A stretch of 64,000 nucleotides of DNA, taken from positions 577,001-641,000 of the forward strand of contig JAIGNY010000176.1 of NCBI GenBank assembly GCA_020152595.1, in the 5' to 3' direction. This DNA comes from Chiridota heheva. Lineage: Eukaryota; Echinodermata; Holothuroidea; Apodida; Chiridotidae. The notes beneath the pieces were generated by a model. The model had not been told where the DNA came from. It did not search any database and worked only from the letters and a program-made list of their open reading frames with translations. A program made the translations under genes and the position numbers. The first letter of the stretch is position 1. Each line of letters opens with the position of its first letter. Shown one piece after another: positions 60,001-62,689 of this stretch.

Positions 60001-60856
60001 ACCAAAAACAATAGGGATGATTTACAGTCCACAACACATCCATATACTAAGTATGACATAAATCCACTACATGGTTCTTGAGAGATTGTGTATACAAACT
60101 TCTGTCACAGACACACATACACACACACACACATCCACCCACACATACATACATACATACATACATATATACATACACACATACATACATACATACATAC
60201 ATACATACATACATACATACATACATACATACATACACTTACACCCTTACATACATACACACATATATACATACACACATACATACATACATACAAACAT
60301 ACATACATACATACACCTGCACACTTACACATACACCCATAATACTAGCACATCTTGGTGCATTCCATCAGTGCAAAGATAAAAAACATGGACACTAAAT
60401 AAGATCAATCATATATACATGTATACCAGAATAAATTTAGGTACTGAGAAATGGCATTTATATCATGACACACACCAGCATTATTACATGGGTTCCTTAT
60501 GCTATCGAATCGGAACCAAGTGCGGGGACAAGAGGCAAATTTTCTCCAAAATGTATTGAATTTTTTTATTTGAAAAGCGGGAGGACATATACCACCTGTC
60601 CTCCCCCCTCCCCCACACCCACCTCGGGAATTACGGCCCTGTACATGAAAATACAATTCACTGGAATATTTCTTGAACACAAGTTGAGCAGACTAATACC
60701 TTTACAAAAAAAAAAAAAATAAGTTTGATCAAAACTAGCACACAAATCATACCTTTTCAAAATGTCAAAGCATTGTACAAATTCATCCTCATCATCGCTG
60801 GCTGGCAGAGATGATGGTGCAGCAAAACACGCCATAGCGGAACTTGACACCCACAT
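5860..60856 (-). CDS. GRAMD2-like: GRAM domain membrane protein, 12 coding exons, 357 aa (GRAMD2-type)
   Basis: Join, in transcript order: 60856-60753, 49618-49558, 43439-43361, 38751-38648, 31343-31248, 30028-29945, 27523-27416, 26891-26828, 23637-23535, 14074-13985, 7715-7610, 5934-5860. Every junction keeps one open frame; the total is 1074 nt including the stop. Seen: acidic N-terminus; GRAM domain at about residues 64-165 with the hallmark stretches YSCALVRDILLQGRLYISEN, VPNAI and GSLLSRHSTY; acidic linker (177-233); short hydrophobic segment CFLLTLTSIILFY (269-281); polar, heptad-like C-terminus. Known: GRAM domains bind phosphoinositide-rich membranes, and GRAMD1/2 proteins are ER-anchored at ER-plasma membrane contacts. 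There is no VASt/ASTER domain, so GRAMD2A/2B is a better match than the GRAMD1/Aster sterol transporters. Function is inferred from architecture. The two least certain points are the start choice (ATG at 60856 or 60835) and the exon 9 donor. Confidence 0.88.
6085..6335 (+). mobile_element. tRNA-derived SINE, family 1
   Basis: B-box-like ggttcaattcc near 6118, then the family body (gcaagacact, ctccagtccactcagctg, actgctggggagtta, ctgcggtggactggcgaccc) and the tail ending near gatggatttaactcaac. The 5' tRNA half is degraded. It lies in intron 11. Confidence 0.8.
7610..7715 (-). CDS. GRAMD2-like: GRAM gene, exon 11 (C-terminal coil)
   Basis: 106 nt encoding residues 299-333: a His-rich start (THHHNNHQR), then ISQMQEDLAHHLQTLIQ with heptad-like leucine spacing. 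The acceptor has a long pyrimidine tract (tttttgcttttccatatag) and the donor is CAG|gtcagt. This matches the short coiled coil after the anchor in GRAMD2-like proteins. Confidence 0.82.
7755..7975 (+). repeat. Dispersed repeat, copy 1
   Basis: Shares an ordered set of phrases with 22012-22210: taaaggccag, a fragment around aataactgccg...gacgc, caagcaattt and atattccctct. Two copies in one window indicate an interspersed element, perhaps a short DNA transposon; ends not defined. Confidence 0.6.
8070..8620. repeat. 67-bp minisatellite, left part
   Basis: About eight head-to-tail copies of a 67-bp unit (aaactctggcacacctagtg ... tttgtctttctct). Each unit contains the near-perfect hairpin AAACTGGGAGCAGTTT (6-bp stem, 4-base loop). 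The array is interrupted by a LINE at about 8620-10458 and resumes beyond it. Confidence 0.95.
8827..9620 (-). pseudogene. LINE reverse transcriptase, palm/thumb part, missing catalytic Asp
   Basis: The longest open piece of the dead LINE. It includes GVPQGTVLGPLLF, the broken YXDD box (FADCLVY where the family has FADDxxVY), LNKLEQWQNKWQMNFNPSKC, the HPYLGVEID region and the C-terminal RRAARFC...SVTSMLHKLDRP segment typical of CR1/Jockey RTs. Losing one of the two metal-binding aspartates would abolish polymerase activity. It ends at a stop near 8827, followed by the 3' UTR. Confidence 0.9.
9629..10150 (-). pseudogene. LINE reverse transcriptase, fingers part, frameshifted
   Basis: Reads GPDHLLPWFLKTHAESFYEI, then HDPANYRPVSLT, a one-base deletion at about 9950, CSKILEHIIHSHVMKFLDKH, then DFSKAFDKVPHH and a second frame break. 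These are RT blocks 1 to 3 of the same element as the downstream palm fragment. The original protein was continuous; the frame breaks show long inactivity. Confidence 0.88.
10459..11660. repeat. 67-bp minisatellite, right part
   Basis: About 17 further copies of the 67-bp unit interrupted at 8620. It shows more internal variation than the left part, including a higher-order duplication: the phrase tctaactgggagcagtttgg then ttcaggtatac recurs near 11190 and 11400, about 213 bp apart. Confidence 0.94.
11985..12140. other. GC-richer island, unidentified dispersed-repeat remnant
   Basis: A locally GC-rich stretch (gaagtggatgtagtggatg ... gtcgggaccgctatttaaag). The minus-strand phrase around gactttaaatagcggtcccg resembles tail segments of tRNA-derived repeats, but I cannot assign it. 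Confidence 0.3.
12235..12290 (-). repeat. tRNA-like 3' half (B box), SINE remnant
   Basis: The minus strand reads gagcatacaatgtaggaggtc then ccggttcaagtccaatggcc, with a B-box (GGTTCAAGTCC) and a tRNA-like T arm. No complete cloverleaf forms, so this is a fragment and not a tRNA gene. Confidence 0.45.
12291..12640 (+). repeat. Composite tandem-core repeat, copy 1 (no hairpin end)
   Basis: One A/B core pair: the A half begins caccacccactatgcatatt and the B half taagccccgcctactcatta, with the shared box gatcttgagat. A short CACA/CATA microsatellite and cacgccatcattgac follow. The terminal hairpin seen in other copies is absent; a LINE fragment abuts at that point. Confidence 0.85.
12640..13420 (-). 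mobile_element. Second non-LTR LINE fragment (RT with YVDD)
   Basis: The minus strand reads EWFDGSAGIKQGCVMSGFLS, LDWVLRQTIQGHRTGIRW and LQDLDYVDDITLLT, with the YVDD catalytic box intact. After a break it continues LLYGPSTWKMTEGDTKKVDR, LRKFLKVRWP and, beyond a stop, RVALTWIPEERRKRGRPKTT then WRRMIKGERN. This is the palm-to-C-terminus of a common invertebrate endonuclease-reverse transcriptase LINE, different from the one at 8.6 kb. It is truncated at both ends. Confidence 0.88.
13636..13922 (+). mobile_element. tRNA-derived SINE, family 1 (best copy)
   Basis: A-box cagtggctcagtggttaagg and B-box gggtttgattccc define a tRNA-derived head with a Pol III promoter. The body then reads ttgagcaagacactttac, tcagtccactcaactg and ctgttatggactggcgttcc, with tail phrase ggaaataagcac; it ends near atggatttaactttaaac. 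The tail resembles the V-SINE/L2 3' tail that recruits LINE machinery. Confidence 0.9.
13985..14074 (-). CDS. GRAMD2-like: GRAM gene, exon 10 (membrane anchor)
   Basis: 90 nt. In the chosen frame it encodes CFLLTLTSIILFYKVMTFQT and more (residues 269-297). The hydrophobic run ending LFYK resembles the anchor of GRAMD1/2 proteins. The acceptor is ttgtttccacag and the donor CACA|gtgagt. A second open frame begins VFSFDPYVHNS, but it would run exon 11 into a stop after 13 codons, so it was not chosen. Confidence 0.8.
14355..15155. repeat. 32-35-bp minisatellite (AAACCCAGTACCTTTTGACC type)
   Basis: About 24 units. The left half uses a 35-bp form joined by atgattgaagttatc; the right half alternates with a 32-bp form joined by attgaattgatc. 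Blocks around 14760-14990 repeat again at 14990-15130, so a higher-order unit is present. Confidence 0.95.
15235..16145 (+). repeat. Composite tandem-core repeat, copy 2
   Basis: Several A and B half units (about 150-170 bp each) with the shared phrases agccccgcccac, attaatatgcatga, gggcacatctacagaccatg and cttgaaatac. A CATG/CATA microsatellite (16035-16090), the phrase gccatcatgatcgcata and a decayed terminal hairpin near 16118-16143 follow. Long open frames over this repeat on both strands have no coding support. Confidence 0.88.
16441..17150 (+). mobile_element. Element related to the TTAA-flanked transposon at 39.5 kb
   Basis: Preceded by TTAA (16437-16440) and beginning cccttgagagtcccagggg, like the start of the 39509 element. 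Shared internal phrases include ctttcgttttgtatcactac and acaagtttggt, followed by an antisense tRNA-like segment at 16870-16945. The right terminus could not be found, so this copy is truncated or diverged; the end coordinate is approximate. Confidence 0.6.
16870..16945 (-). repeat. tRNA-like segment inside element
   Basis: The minus strand reads ctggtgtggtggatagtatg ... cttcaaatcccggcc, with A- and B-box-like blocks at tRNA spacing. Stems are imperfect. It occupies the same relative position as the tRNA-like segment at 39922-40000. Confidence 0.5.
17980..18260. repeat. Degenerate short repeats (CCTCAAAATATCTGAC type)
   Basis: The phrase ctcaaaatatctgac and variants recur about every 20-30 bases. 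A decayed simple array in intron 9. Confidence 0.5.
18500..20450. other. Intron 9 sequence, nothing gene-like recognised
   Basis: Contains a C homopolymer run at about 19296-19310, a short CA repeat at 19662-19675 and AT-rich filler. A GTAAGT-like donor on the minus strand near 19640 follows a hydrophobic frame, but that frame is driven by the CA repeat and was not used in the gene model. Confidence 0.45.
20455..21345. repeat. 79-bp minisatellite
   Basis: About eleven units of 79 bp (gataccagcagtgaaatcag ... gctataaagacatgaatt). Several units carry internal deletions between 20700 and 21000, and the right-most units drift (gatatcagcag). Long near-identical blocks indicate recent expansion. 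Confidence 0.96.
21472..21756 (+). mobile_element. tRNA-derived SINE, family 1
   Basis: A-box region tgcagtagttcagtggttaagg, degraded B-box (agttagactactgtc), then body phrases cttcagtccactcac, ctgcgatggactggcatcctg and tail ggggataagcaccagtctgatg. It lies in intron 9, sense strand opposite to the host gene. Confidence 0.88.
21826..21935 (+). other. Protein-like open stretch, possible stray exon or mobile element fragment
   Basis: The plus strand between an AG (catgaaag) and a gtgaga donor reads TGSKKWLADTETNTLC then DAPPDGFENTHRKNSW, which looks like real protein. I cannot name a family. No partner exons were found nearby on this strand, so a captured exon or a transposon remnant are both possible. 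Confidence 0.3.
22012..22210 (+). repeat. Dispersed repeat, copy 2
   Basis: Matches 7755-7975 in phrase order (taaaggccag, aataactgccg, caagcaattt, atattccctct). Ends not defined. Confidence 0.6.
22433..22703. mobile_element. Short inverted-repeat element (MITE-like), 271 bp
   Basis: The left end aaggagctgctgacggccga mirrors the right end, whose reverse complement reads aaggggagctggcggctga. TA flanks both sides (22431-22432, 22704-22705), as expected for a TA target duplication. No coding capacity. The inverted repeats contain small indels. Confidence 0.65.
23535..23637 (-). CDS. GRAMD2-like: GRAM gene, exon 9 (GC donor predicted)
   Basis: The acceptor is excellent (cttgtaccattcgcag). The frame set by exon 8 stays open, giving residues 235-267, including the basic patch RSRRKQNLSQITFVHMHTLL. 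The obvious GT donor (CAAG|gtaggc, at 23538) would leave phase 1 and run exon 10 into a stop after four codons. A GC donor four bases further (TAG|gcaagc) matches the strict AG|GCAAGT consensus of GC-AG introns and gives the phase exon 10 needs. The exon body is likely; the donor is inference from phase. Confidence 0.65.
24250..24400. repeat. 24-bp minisatellite, second locus
   Basis: About five units of tgtcccacatgccatgccac type, nearly the same consensus as the array at 2.4-3.8 kb. It runs directly into an 18-bp array. Confidence 0.85.
24403..25180. repeat. 18-bp minisatellite with inverted blocks
   Basis: About 40 copies of cattcacctaccatcctc. Two blocks near 24460-24500 and 24544-24590 read in the opposite orientation (ggatggtaggtgaatg), so the array folds back on itself. 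The 18-bp unit keeps all frames open and produces long Pro/Ser/His-rich and Met-Val-Gly-Glu-Trp frames that are not genes. Confidence 0.95.
25522..25570. other. Foldback hairpin
   Basis: Arms tttgtttgg...gcaacaa (25522-25539) and ttgttgccaaacaaa (25556-25570) pair around an approximately 15-base spacer. No neighbouring gene feature explains it. Confidence 0.6.
25765..25852 (+). mobile_element. 5'-truncated CR1/Jockey-type LINE 3' end
   Basis: The stretch ctcggttggcgttcatgtcc, then tcttgaaggatttttgccga and the tail attcagattcag, matches the reverse complement of the 3' end of the LINE at 8622-8680. About 85 bp survive, so this is a severely truncated sister copy in intron 8. Confidence 0.85.
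26246..26560 (+). repeat. Hairpin-headed GAAGGAAATTTGGTAAAATT array, copy 1
   Basis: Starts with a perfect 12-bp stem, attttaccttcc (26246-26257) and ggaaggtaaaat (26275-26286), then about ten degenerate units of ttgaaggaaaatttggtaaa type. The same head plus array recurs at 51424-51610. Confidence 0.75.
26828..26891 (-). CDS. GRAMD2-like: GRAM gene, exon 8 (linker)
   Basis: 64 nt encoding AKSSIENRLSTDVLVHEEGQ (residues 213-232), Asp233 and the first base of Val234. The acceptor is tttagttctcag and the donor GATG|gtgagt. Intron 7, at about 520 bp, is the shortest in the gene. Confidence 0.83.
27416..27523 (-). CDS. GRAMD2-like: GRAM gene, exon 7 (acidic linker)
   Basis: 108 nt, phase 0, encoding residues 177-212: a Ser/Thr-rich start (TTSQESGSRLDSETEG) followed by a strongly acidic tract (EEDEDVPEEE). 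Low complexity suggests an unstructured linker between the GRAM domain and the membrane anchor. The acceptor is tttactttcag and the donor GAG|gtaagt. Confidence 0.88.
28070..29240 (+). repeat. Composite tandem-core repeat, copy 3 (best preserved)
   Basis: Alternating A and B half units at about 28203, 28372, 28518, 28690 and 28845; an A+B pair spans about 317-330 bp. B halves carry the box cttgagatat then gtgtttacaagct. A CATA microsatellite (28982-29054) and the phrase cacgccatcatgaccgcata follow, with the hairpin ggttcctgatgc-tatc-gcatcggaacc at 29117-29143. The last 40 bp are triplicated to 29240. Confidence 0.92.
29518..29740 (+). mobile_element. tRNA-derived SINE, family 2
   Basis: tRNA-like head with A-box aactggtagagcactcgc and B-box gggttcattcc, followed by tctctcgcttggtgctcagc and a unique body. 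The anticodon stem does not pair, so it is not a functional tRNA. The sequence differs from the other SINE families in the window. Confidence 0.7.
29945..30028 (-). CDS. GRAMD2-like: GRAM gene, exon 6 (end of GRAM domain)
   Basis: 84 nt, phase 0, encoding residues 149-176, beginning HVFGSLLSRHSTYKQLMKIW. The motif FGSLLSR.STYK closes GRAM domains of the GRAMD2 type; the basic run QRRQ follows. The acceptor is ttctcttgtag and the donor GAG|gtttgt, weaker than its neighbours. A 12-bp tandem array begins only about 50 bp upstream of the acceptor. Confidence 0.9.
30075..30492. repeat. 12-bp minisatellite (GCAAGCAACATT type)
   Basis: About 34 degenerate units of 12 bp. It starts about 50 bp upstream of the exon 6 acceptor in intron 5. 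All six frames are open because 12 is a multiple of three; the Cys/Leu- and Ala/Ser/Asn-rich frames are artefacts. Confidence 0.93.
31248..31343 (-). CDS. GRAMD2-like: GRAM gene, exon 5 (GRAM middle)
   Basis: 96 nt, phase 0 at both ends, encoding residues 117-148. It covers the strand VFVHMDSIAKVTKNRTAFVV and the PNAIGI turn conserved in GRAMD proteins. The acceptor is cctcttttccag and the donor AAA|gtaagt. Confidence 0.92.
31490..31995. repeat. Degenerate GTGGTAACC-rich array, period about 130-160 bp
   Basis: Phrases actcacaggtaacatc, ataactggctaccgtggtg and ggttacttcagtgg recur in order at about 31540, 31670 and 31830, with heavy decay. It starts about 150 bp upstream of the exon 5 acceptor. 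Confidence 0.7.
32465..33760. repeat. 27-bp minisatellite (ACCCACACACATAACACCCA type)
   Basis: About 47 copies of a 27-bp unit, with higher-order blocks: the stretch ccaagaataaccctctcatg recurs near 32773 and 32936. Indels cluster at 33125-33260 and 33420-33620. The reading frames along it (HTHNTQRMT and CVGHSLGVM types) are repeat artefacts. Confidence 0.96.
33860..33888 (+). other. G-rich run, potential quadruplex
   Basis: gaggaagggggagggggggg and following bases: several G runs with short loops immediately after the 27-bp array. Confidence 0.5.
34150..34825. repeat. GAAGGAAATT(T)CACAAAAATT degenerate array
   Basis: About 30 irregular units of 20-25 bp built from attgaaggaaat and gcacaaaaattgaagc. 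It belongs to the same loose family as 26.3, 37.0 (opposite strand) and 51.5 kb. Confidence 0.85.
34900..35850. repeat. Degenerate tandem repeat of about 130-300 bp
   Basis: The phrases gggtccagaggcaaagc, gatgccc(c)aaaatggc, aaaatcaacacaaa and atctactcagata recur at about 35040-35090, 35190-35345, 35465-35600 and 35640-35730 in similar order. Decayed long-period array; no coding support. Confidence 0.7.
36019..36075. repeat. (AAT)n microsatellite
   Basis: About 18 AAT units with a few interruptions. Confidence 0.95.
36110..36450. repeat. Tandem repeat around GTATGATGTTGTCAGCATGATG
   Basis: Blocks with acattttaaatctctgcc, acttgtctaagtataatg and ttgtcagcatgatgccga recur about every 150-170 bp, with an extra short internal duplication at 36165-36205. 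Confidence 0.7.
36985..37235 (-). repeat. GAAGGAAATT array, opposite orientation
   Basis: The plus strand reads tccttcattttcagaaaatt and variants about every 20-30 bases, the reverse complement of the 34.2-kb array type. Confidence 0.65.
38648..38751 (-). CDS. GRAMD2-like: GRAM gene, exon 4 (GRAM core)
   Basis: 104 nt encoding residues 83-116. It contains the most diagnostic GRAM stretch, from YSCALVRDILLQGRLY through NWVCFHSNIF, which closely resembles the family signature of GRAMD1/2 proteins. The acceptor is ttctttactag and the donor CAG|gtgaga. A 24-bp minisatellite begins about 125 bp upstream of the acceptor, in intron 3. Confidence 0.92.
38878..39292. repeat. 24-bp minisatellite (TTTACCATACCCCCAATACA type)
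   Basis: About 17 units, almost identical. Single-base indels in the C run at several positions shift frames. It lies in intron 3, starting about 125 bp from the exon 4 acceptor. The GMVKYCIG-type frames come from the repeat. Confidence 0.97.
39509..40577. mobile_element. TTAA-flanked non-autonomous transposon, 1069 bp
   Basis: TTAA at 39505-39508 and at 40578-40581. The left end reads cccttactctacca; the reverse complement of the right end reads ctcttactctaccacgcg. TTAA duplication and C-rich inverted ends are hallmarks of piggyBac-type elements. It carries no transposase open frame. An antisense tRNA-like segment lies near the middle. The uninterrupted target survives in adjacent 77-bp units, which confirms both boundaries. 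Confidence 0.9.
39922..40000 (-). repeat. tRNA-like segment inside the TTAA element
   Basis: The minus strand reads accacgtggcgcagaggaa ... ctccgggttcgagtctcgcc, with A-box (TGGCGCAGAGG) and B-box (GGTTCGAGTCT). The T stem is nearly complete but the acceptor stem pairs only partly. It looks like a tRNA pseudogene captured by the element. Confidence 0.6.
40952..40978. repeat. (GT)n microsatellite
   Basis: About 13 GT units. Confidence 0.95.
41236..41466 (-). mobile_element. tRNA-derived SINE, family 1, antisense
   Basis: The minus strand reads agtagcccagtggctaaaac (A-box side), ttgctccagttaactcagcc, gagagttaacctgcgatgga and the tail gtataagcaccagctctaca. The B box is largely lost. This copy is in the sense orientation of the host gene. 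Confidence 0.82.
41725..41960 (+). mobile_element. Short inverted-repeat element, copy 1
   Basis: Shares ordered phrases with the reverse complement of 62690-62905: attttaaacaatctaacaag, catcgtgtttatatgcatat, ttaatgcacggtt and cctcaacattaat. The segment gtgtttatatgcat...catataaacac forms imperfect inverted repeats, best seen in the other copy. Confidence 0.65.
42885..43318 (+). mobile_element. tRNA-derived SINE, family 1, split by a nested insertion
   Basis: Head gactggtaaggagtcaatg and B-box gggttagattccc, body to tcagtctactcagctgt (43002). After a 163-bp foreign block it resumes with actcagctgtaaaatgagta and runs to the tail gataagcaccggcctgatg. It lies just upstream of exon 3... in genomic terms, at lower coordinates than 43361, within intron 3. 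Confidence 0.88.
43003..43165 (-). mobile_element. Nested retroelement 3' end with (CAAA)n tail
   Basis: Flanked by the 10-bp duplication ACTCAGCTGT (42993-43002, 43166-43175). On the minus strand it starts gcctctagaatgatctaacc, passes gtcgtggtgccgttaagccc, and ends in a long, interrupted CAAA tail. The duplication and tail indicate target-primed reverse transcription. A second copy lies at 49768-49850. Confidence 0.88.
43361..43439 (-). CDS. GRAMD2-like: GRAM gene, exon 3 (start of GRAM domain)
   Basis: 79 nt encoding residues 56-81, including NKQFHKLFKFIPEDEGLII, the typical entry into a GRAM domain of the GRAMD family. The acceptor ends tctccttgatag and the donor is TTA|gtaagt. It ends with one base of Ser82, which exon 4 completes. 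Confidence 0.9.
43670..44030. repeat. 32-bp minisatellite (ATGTATCTAACATAAGTAAA type)
   Basis: About eleven units, almost identical, located in intron 2 about 230 bp from exon 3. Confidence 0.96.
44525..45668 (+). repeat. Composite tandem-core repeat, copy 4
   Basis: A and B halves recur with the phrases gcctactcattaatatgcat, atagggcacatctacag and gttcttgagatatcgtgttt. A CACA/CATA microsatellite (45555-45620), cacgccattatgactgcaat and the terminal hairpin 45638-45665 (ggttcc...ggaacc) follow. A tRNA-Glu-derived SINE interrupts it at 44888-45067. Confidence 0.9.
44888..45067 (+). mobile_element. tRNA-Glu-derived SINE, family 3
   Basis: Head gacctccgtggtgtagtggttagtg... contains A-box tggtgtagtgg, a CTC anticodon-like triplet flanked as in tRNA-Glu, and B-box gggttcgaatcc. 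The body gttatcaaaggccgtggcc and tail of repeated CTATG follow. Flanks aacaacac and aactacac may be a diverged target duplication. Confidence 0.88.
46020..48200. other. Intron 2 sequence, no gene-like feature
   Basis: AT-rich DNA. Short overlapping frames on both strands show no family resemblance. Nothing else recognised apart from the CATA run. Confidence 0.5.
46965..46995. repeat. (CATA)n microsatellite
   Basis: Short interrupted CATA run with no adjoining core repeat. Confidence 0.9.
48300..48690. repeat. TGTCACA-rich cluster
   Basis: The heptamer tgtcaca and near variants occur more than a dozen times, densest at 48545-48690 (tgtcacaaaatgtca type). Irregular spacing. Confidence 0.6.
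49558..49618 (-). CDS. GRAMD2-like: GRAM gene, exon 2
   Basis: 61 nt encoding SKSIGTSVSRAITDAVTKLE (residues 36-55) plus the last base of Arg35. The acceptor is a clean pyrimidine tract ending tttcctttcag, and the donor is GAG|gtaagc. The preceding intron is about 11.1 kb and the following one about 6.1 kb. This short basic/amphipathic segment lies just before the GRAM domain. Confidence 0.85.
49768..49850 (-). mobile_element. Retroelement 3' end, second copy
   Basis: Matches the nested element at 43003-43165: CAAA tail, then gccgttaagacctcatc and ctctcaggcaca on the minus strand. About 80 bp. It lies in intron 1, about 150 bp from exon 2. Confidence 0.75.
50127..50395 (+). pseudogene. LINE C-terminal fragment
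   Basis: Reads RRRQMKFFGHVYWEGGLDQL then KIEGKRSRGRQRVKYVQSLN, NWATNNNLSK, a stop, and MCLALNRSDWMAMIANVCSR ending LGI and a stop. This is the typical tail of a widespread invertebrate LINE protein, after the RT domain. One internal stop shows decay. Confidence 0.82.
50404..50740 (+). pseudogene. LINE reverse transcriptase core fragment, frameshifted
   Basis: Reads ICFIDYSKAFDKV, then after a one-base loss DLFEKLSNLNI, DLRVIKNLYWDQEAAIRLEG, FKVIQRGVRQG and, in another frame, FFNIYSETILCIIDSLEGLK. RT blocks A and B are present, and the YXDD block is missing. It lies downstream of the C-terminal fragment instead of upstream. Confidence 0.82.
51424..51610 (+). repeat. Hairpin-headed GAAGGAAATT array, copy 2
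   Basis: Starts ggatttcaccttcacagttgg, with a decayed stem against ggttggaaggtaatatt, and then degenerate gtaaaattgaaggaattg units. Parallel to 26246-26560. Related decayed units at 52000-52110. Confidence 0.65.
53040..55100. other. Intron 1 sequence, nothing recognised
   Basis: No exon, repeat array or transposon could be supported. The segment 53010-53270 has scattered inverted phrases (tttgaccc / gggtcaaa) that may be an old transposon. Confidence 0.4.
55100..56600 (-). repeat. Hairpin-ended tandem-core element, type 2
   Basis: Core units of about 150-160 bp share accaaggtgtcatggtacaa, aaggttggta, gtacaaattagtacata and gacctttgacc, at about 55440, 55610 and 55910. A box ttcttgaaatatcttgatga sits near 55180. 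On the minus strand the element would begin acctctgccaacgaagttgg, a hairpin (CCAAC/GTTGG) seen at the ends of abundant repeats in marine deuterostomes. Confidence 0.7.
56610..57640. other. Intron 1 sequence, nothing recognised
   Basis: AT-rich DNA without exon-like or repeat structure that I can support. Confidence 0.45.
57645..58850 (+). repeat. About 150-bp tandem repeat with ATGCAAAT motifs
   Basis: Units begin near 57651, 57789, 57909, 58053, 58216, 58361, 58548 and 58703 with ttatgcaaataagctaatta-type starts, followed by aatcatgctta, gaacagtacc and accaagttacatgaatgtac. Spacing 120-190 bp. Weak similarity to the B core of the composite repeat (taccaagt...gacatgaat). Confidence 0.82.
59500..60520 (+). 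repeat. Composite tandem-core repeat, copy 5 (B monomers only)
   Basis: Four B-type monomers of about 155-165 bp (tagccccgcctactaattaa ... gttcttgagatatc ... acaaacttgttaacagaat). A long CA/CATA microsatellite (60107-60325) follows. About 170 bp later comes a terminal hairpin ggttccttatgc-tatc-gaatcggaacc (60492-60518). It lies about 235 bp from exon 1. Confidence 0.9.
60107..60325. repeat. (CATA)n/(CA)n microsatellite
   Basis: Long interrupted CATA run inside composite copy 5. The Tyr-Ile-His-Thr and Met-Tyr-Val-Cys frames over it are artefacts. Confidence 0.97.
60753..60856 (-). CDS. GRAMD2-like: GRAM gene, exon 1 (start codon)
   Basis: Encodes residues 1-34 plus two bases of codon 35. 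The ATG at 60854-60856 opens the frame. A second in-frame ATG at 60833-60835, followed by GCG, has better start context and could be the real start. The peptide carries an acidic run, SDDEDEFVQCFDILK. The donor is AAAAG|gtatga. The two leftover bases pair exactly with the one-base phase of exon 2. An AG just 5' of the first ATG (gtaagcag) could be the acceptor of an upstream non-coding exon. No promoter could be identified. Confidence 0.75.
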
Positions 60857-61930
60857 AATACCTGCTTACATCACGGTATATAGATTATACCCAAGTTCCA
60901 AAGATACAAATTTTATCAGGTATCCAATCCACGTTACATAAATATTGAGTATCAAAGGTAAAACTCTTCAAATGCTCTGCTACACATTCCTTCTATAATC
61001 CAATTCACATATTCATCCATTTCCAAGACAACGTCCTATTTTTCAGACAAATGCTGGAAAATTGGTGGCAGATAATGACTTTCATGTGGAAACTGTCAAA
61101 GGCTCTCCTGCTCCTAATAAAATTCTTTTTAAAAAAATTAATTTCCAACATCCACGTGAGATCAAACTTCAGAATACACACAGAAACAAAATAGAACGTT
61201 GAGAATCACAATTAAACAGCACCTGAAATGTAAGACAATATTGTTTCTTTGAACTACCATACCACACTATTAAACTCACATTGTTATTATTAACAAACAT
61301 TAACAAACATTTCAACCTAAAGCAACTATAGATAGATGTCTTCTCAGAATTTGTTATCACAATTGTTTTTTTTTTAAGAAGGAAAAAAAAGCAATAAGTC
61401 ACAACTGGCAAACCACAATTAAACAGCCTAGCTTACATGGATGATCCATCGTTAATCTACTGTATATGCTCTGGCTGTGAGGAAGAAAATGCCAGCTTGA
61501 ATAAACAAGACACTACCACACATACATGTACGTACTGATAACAATATCACGTGGAGTACGTACGTGATGGCTGGCTGAGCACACACAGATTTTCACACAA
61601 ATTGATCACATGACTTTATTTATGTCAATCTTGTCCCTGGTCTTAAAAGAAGCTTACCAGTGAAATAAGATCATCGTATTGAGGATAATAAAACTGAGCA
61701 AATACTGGAAAGAAGTCATCAACAATTTTATCTGCTAAGGAGATGCTAAAAATAGTTCTCAACAGATTTGTACATAGATATTAGAAATCAGACATGGCAT
61801 TAAAAGCCTGTACATATTTATAATTGGGATATTACAAAATTTCTCAATTCTTAGACATCAAAAACCATGTTGGCAAACAAGTTGAATATACTGTAAGATG
61901 TACATGTCTCACAAGAAAATTAATTTATGG
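60857..61930. other. Upstream of the GRAM start codon; no promoter recognised
   Basis: 5' flank or 5' UTR/intron of the GRAM gene. No CpG cluster, clear TATA context or upstream exon could be supported. Confidence 0.4.
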
Positions 61931-61935
61931 ACAAG

Positions 61936-62345
61936 GGGCAGCACAACAAAATGGCTGCCATATGTCTTATATTATTTCAGCTGAAAATTGGGGAGCCAAG
62001 TGCCATTTTTTAAAAAGTTGAAAGCTTTTAATCCTGAATAAAACCTTCCACCTGCAGATTTGAAAACTAAAAATTGCAGTACAGTACAATGTTAAGGATT
62101 TCAGGTAAATTCTAGATCCCTATATTATCTAAATTCCCTATATTATTTCAATTGGAAGAGGGAGGGGGGGAGAGAAGGAGCAAACCAAAATGGCTGCCAT
62201 ATGTCTTGTATTATTTTGGCTGAAAATTAGGAAGGGAGGGGGGGGGGGGCAAGTGCCAATTTTTAAAAGTTTAGAGCATTTAATCGTGAATAAAACAACC
62301 TAATATTTTTTTTGAAGTTCAGGATTTCAGGCAAATTATAGCCTA
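61936..62345. repeat. Two-copy duplication with G-run expansion
   Basis: Copy 1 (61936-62110) and copy 2 (62172-62345) share acaaaatggctgccatatgt, cttgtattattt, gctgaaaatt, aagtgcca, ttttaat, gtgaataaaac and ggatttcagg. Copy 2 carries a long G run (62231-62250) where copy 1 has ggggag. A further G-rich run lies at 62157-62172. Confidence 0.85.
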
Positions 62346-62689
62346 TATTTATTGCATTGCGCCATAGATCCATTCAGTCGTGTGAGGATAATTAAACTGT
62401 TTTCAAAATTAAAAATTAAACAGTTTTGGTATCTAAGGTTTCACCAAAAAGATAAGAGATAAGTCCCTCCCACCAGATTTCTCGCGATCAATAAGGAAAG
62501 TTGAAAACCGGCGGAGGTGACGTTACCAGCACGGCAGCATTTACTTCTGAATTTATTTATGGGACGAAGCCCTTCCTTAAATGGTCATTTAAGATTCAGA
62601 CTCTTCTATTTTTTTTCAATATAAAGTTAGTAACTGGTACTCAAAAGAATTATAATACAATTTTTAAAAATTGTAACTTGTTTCTTACA

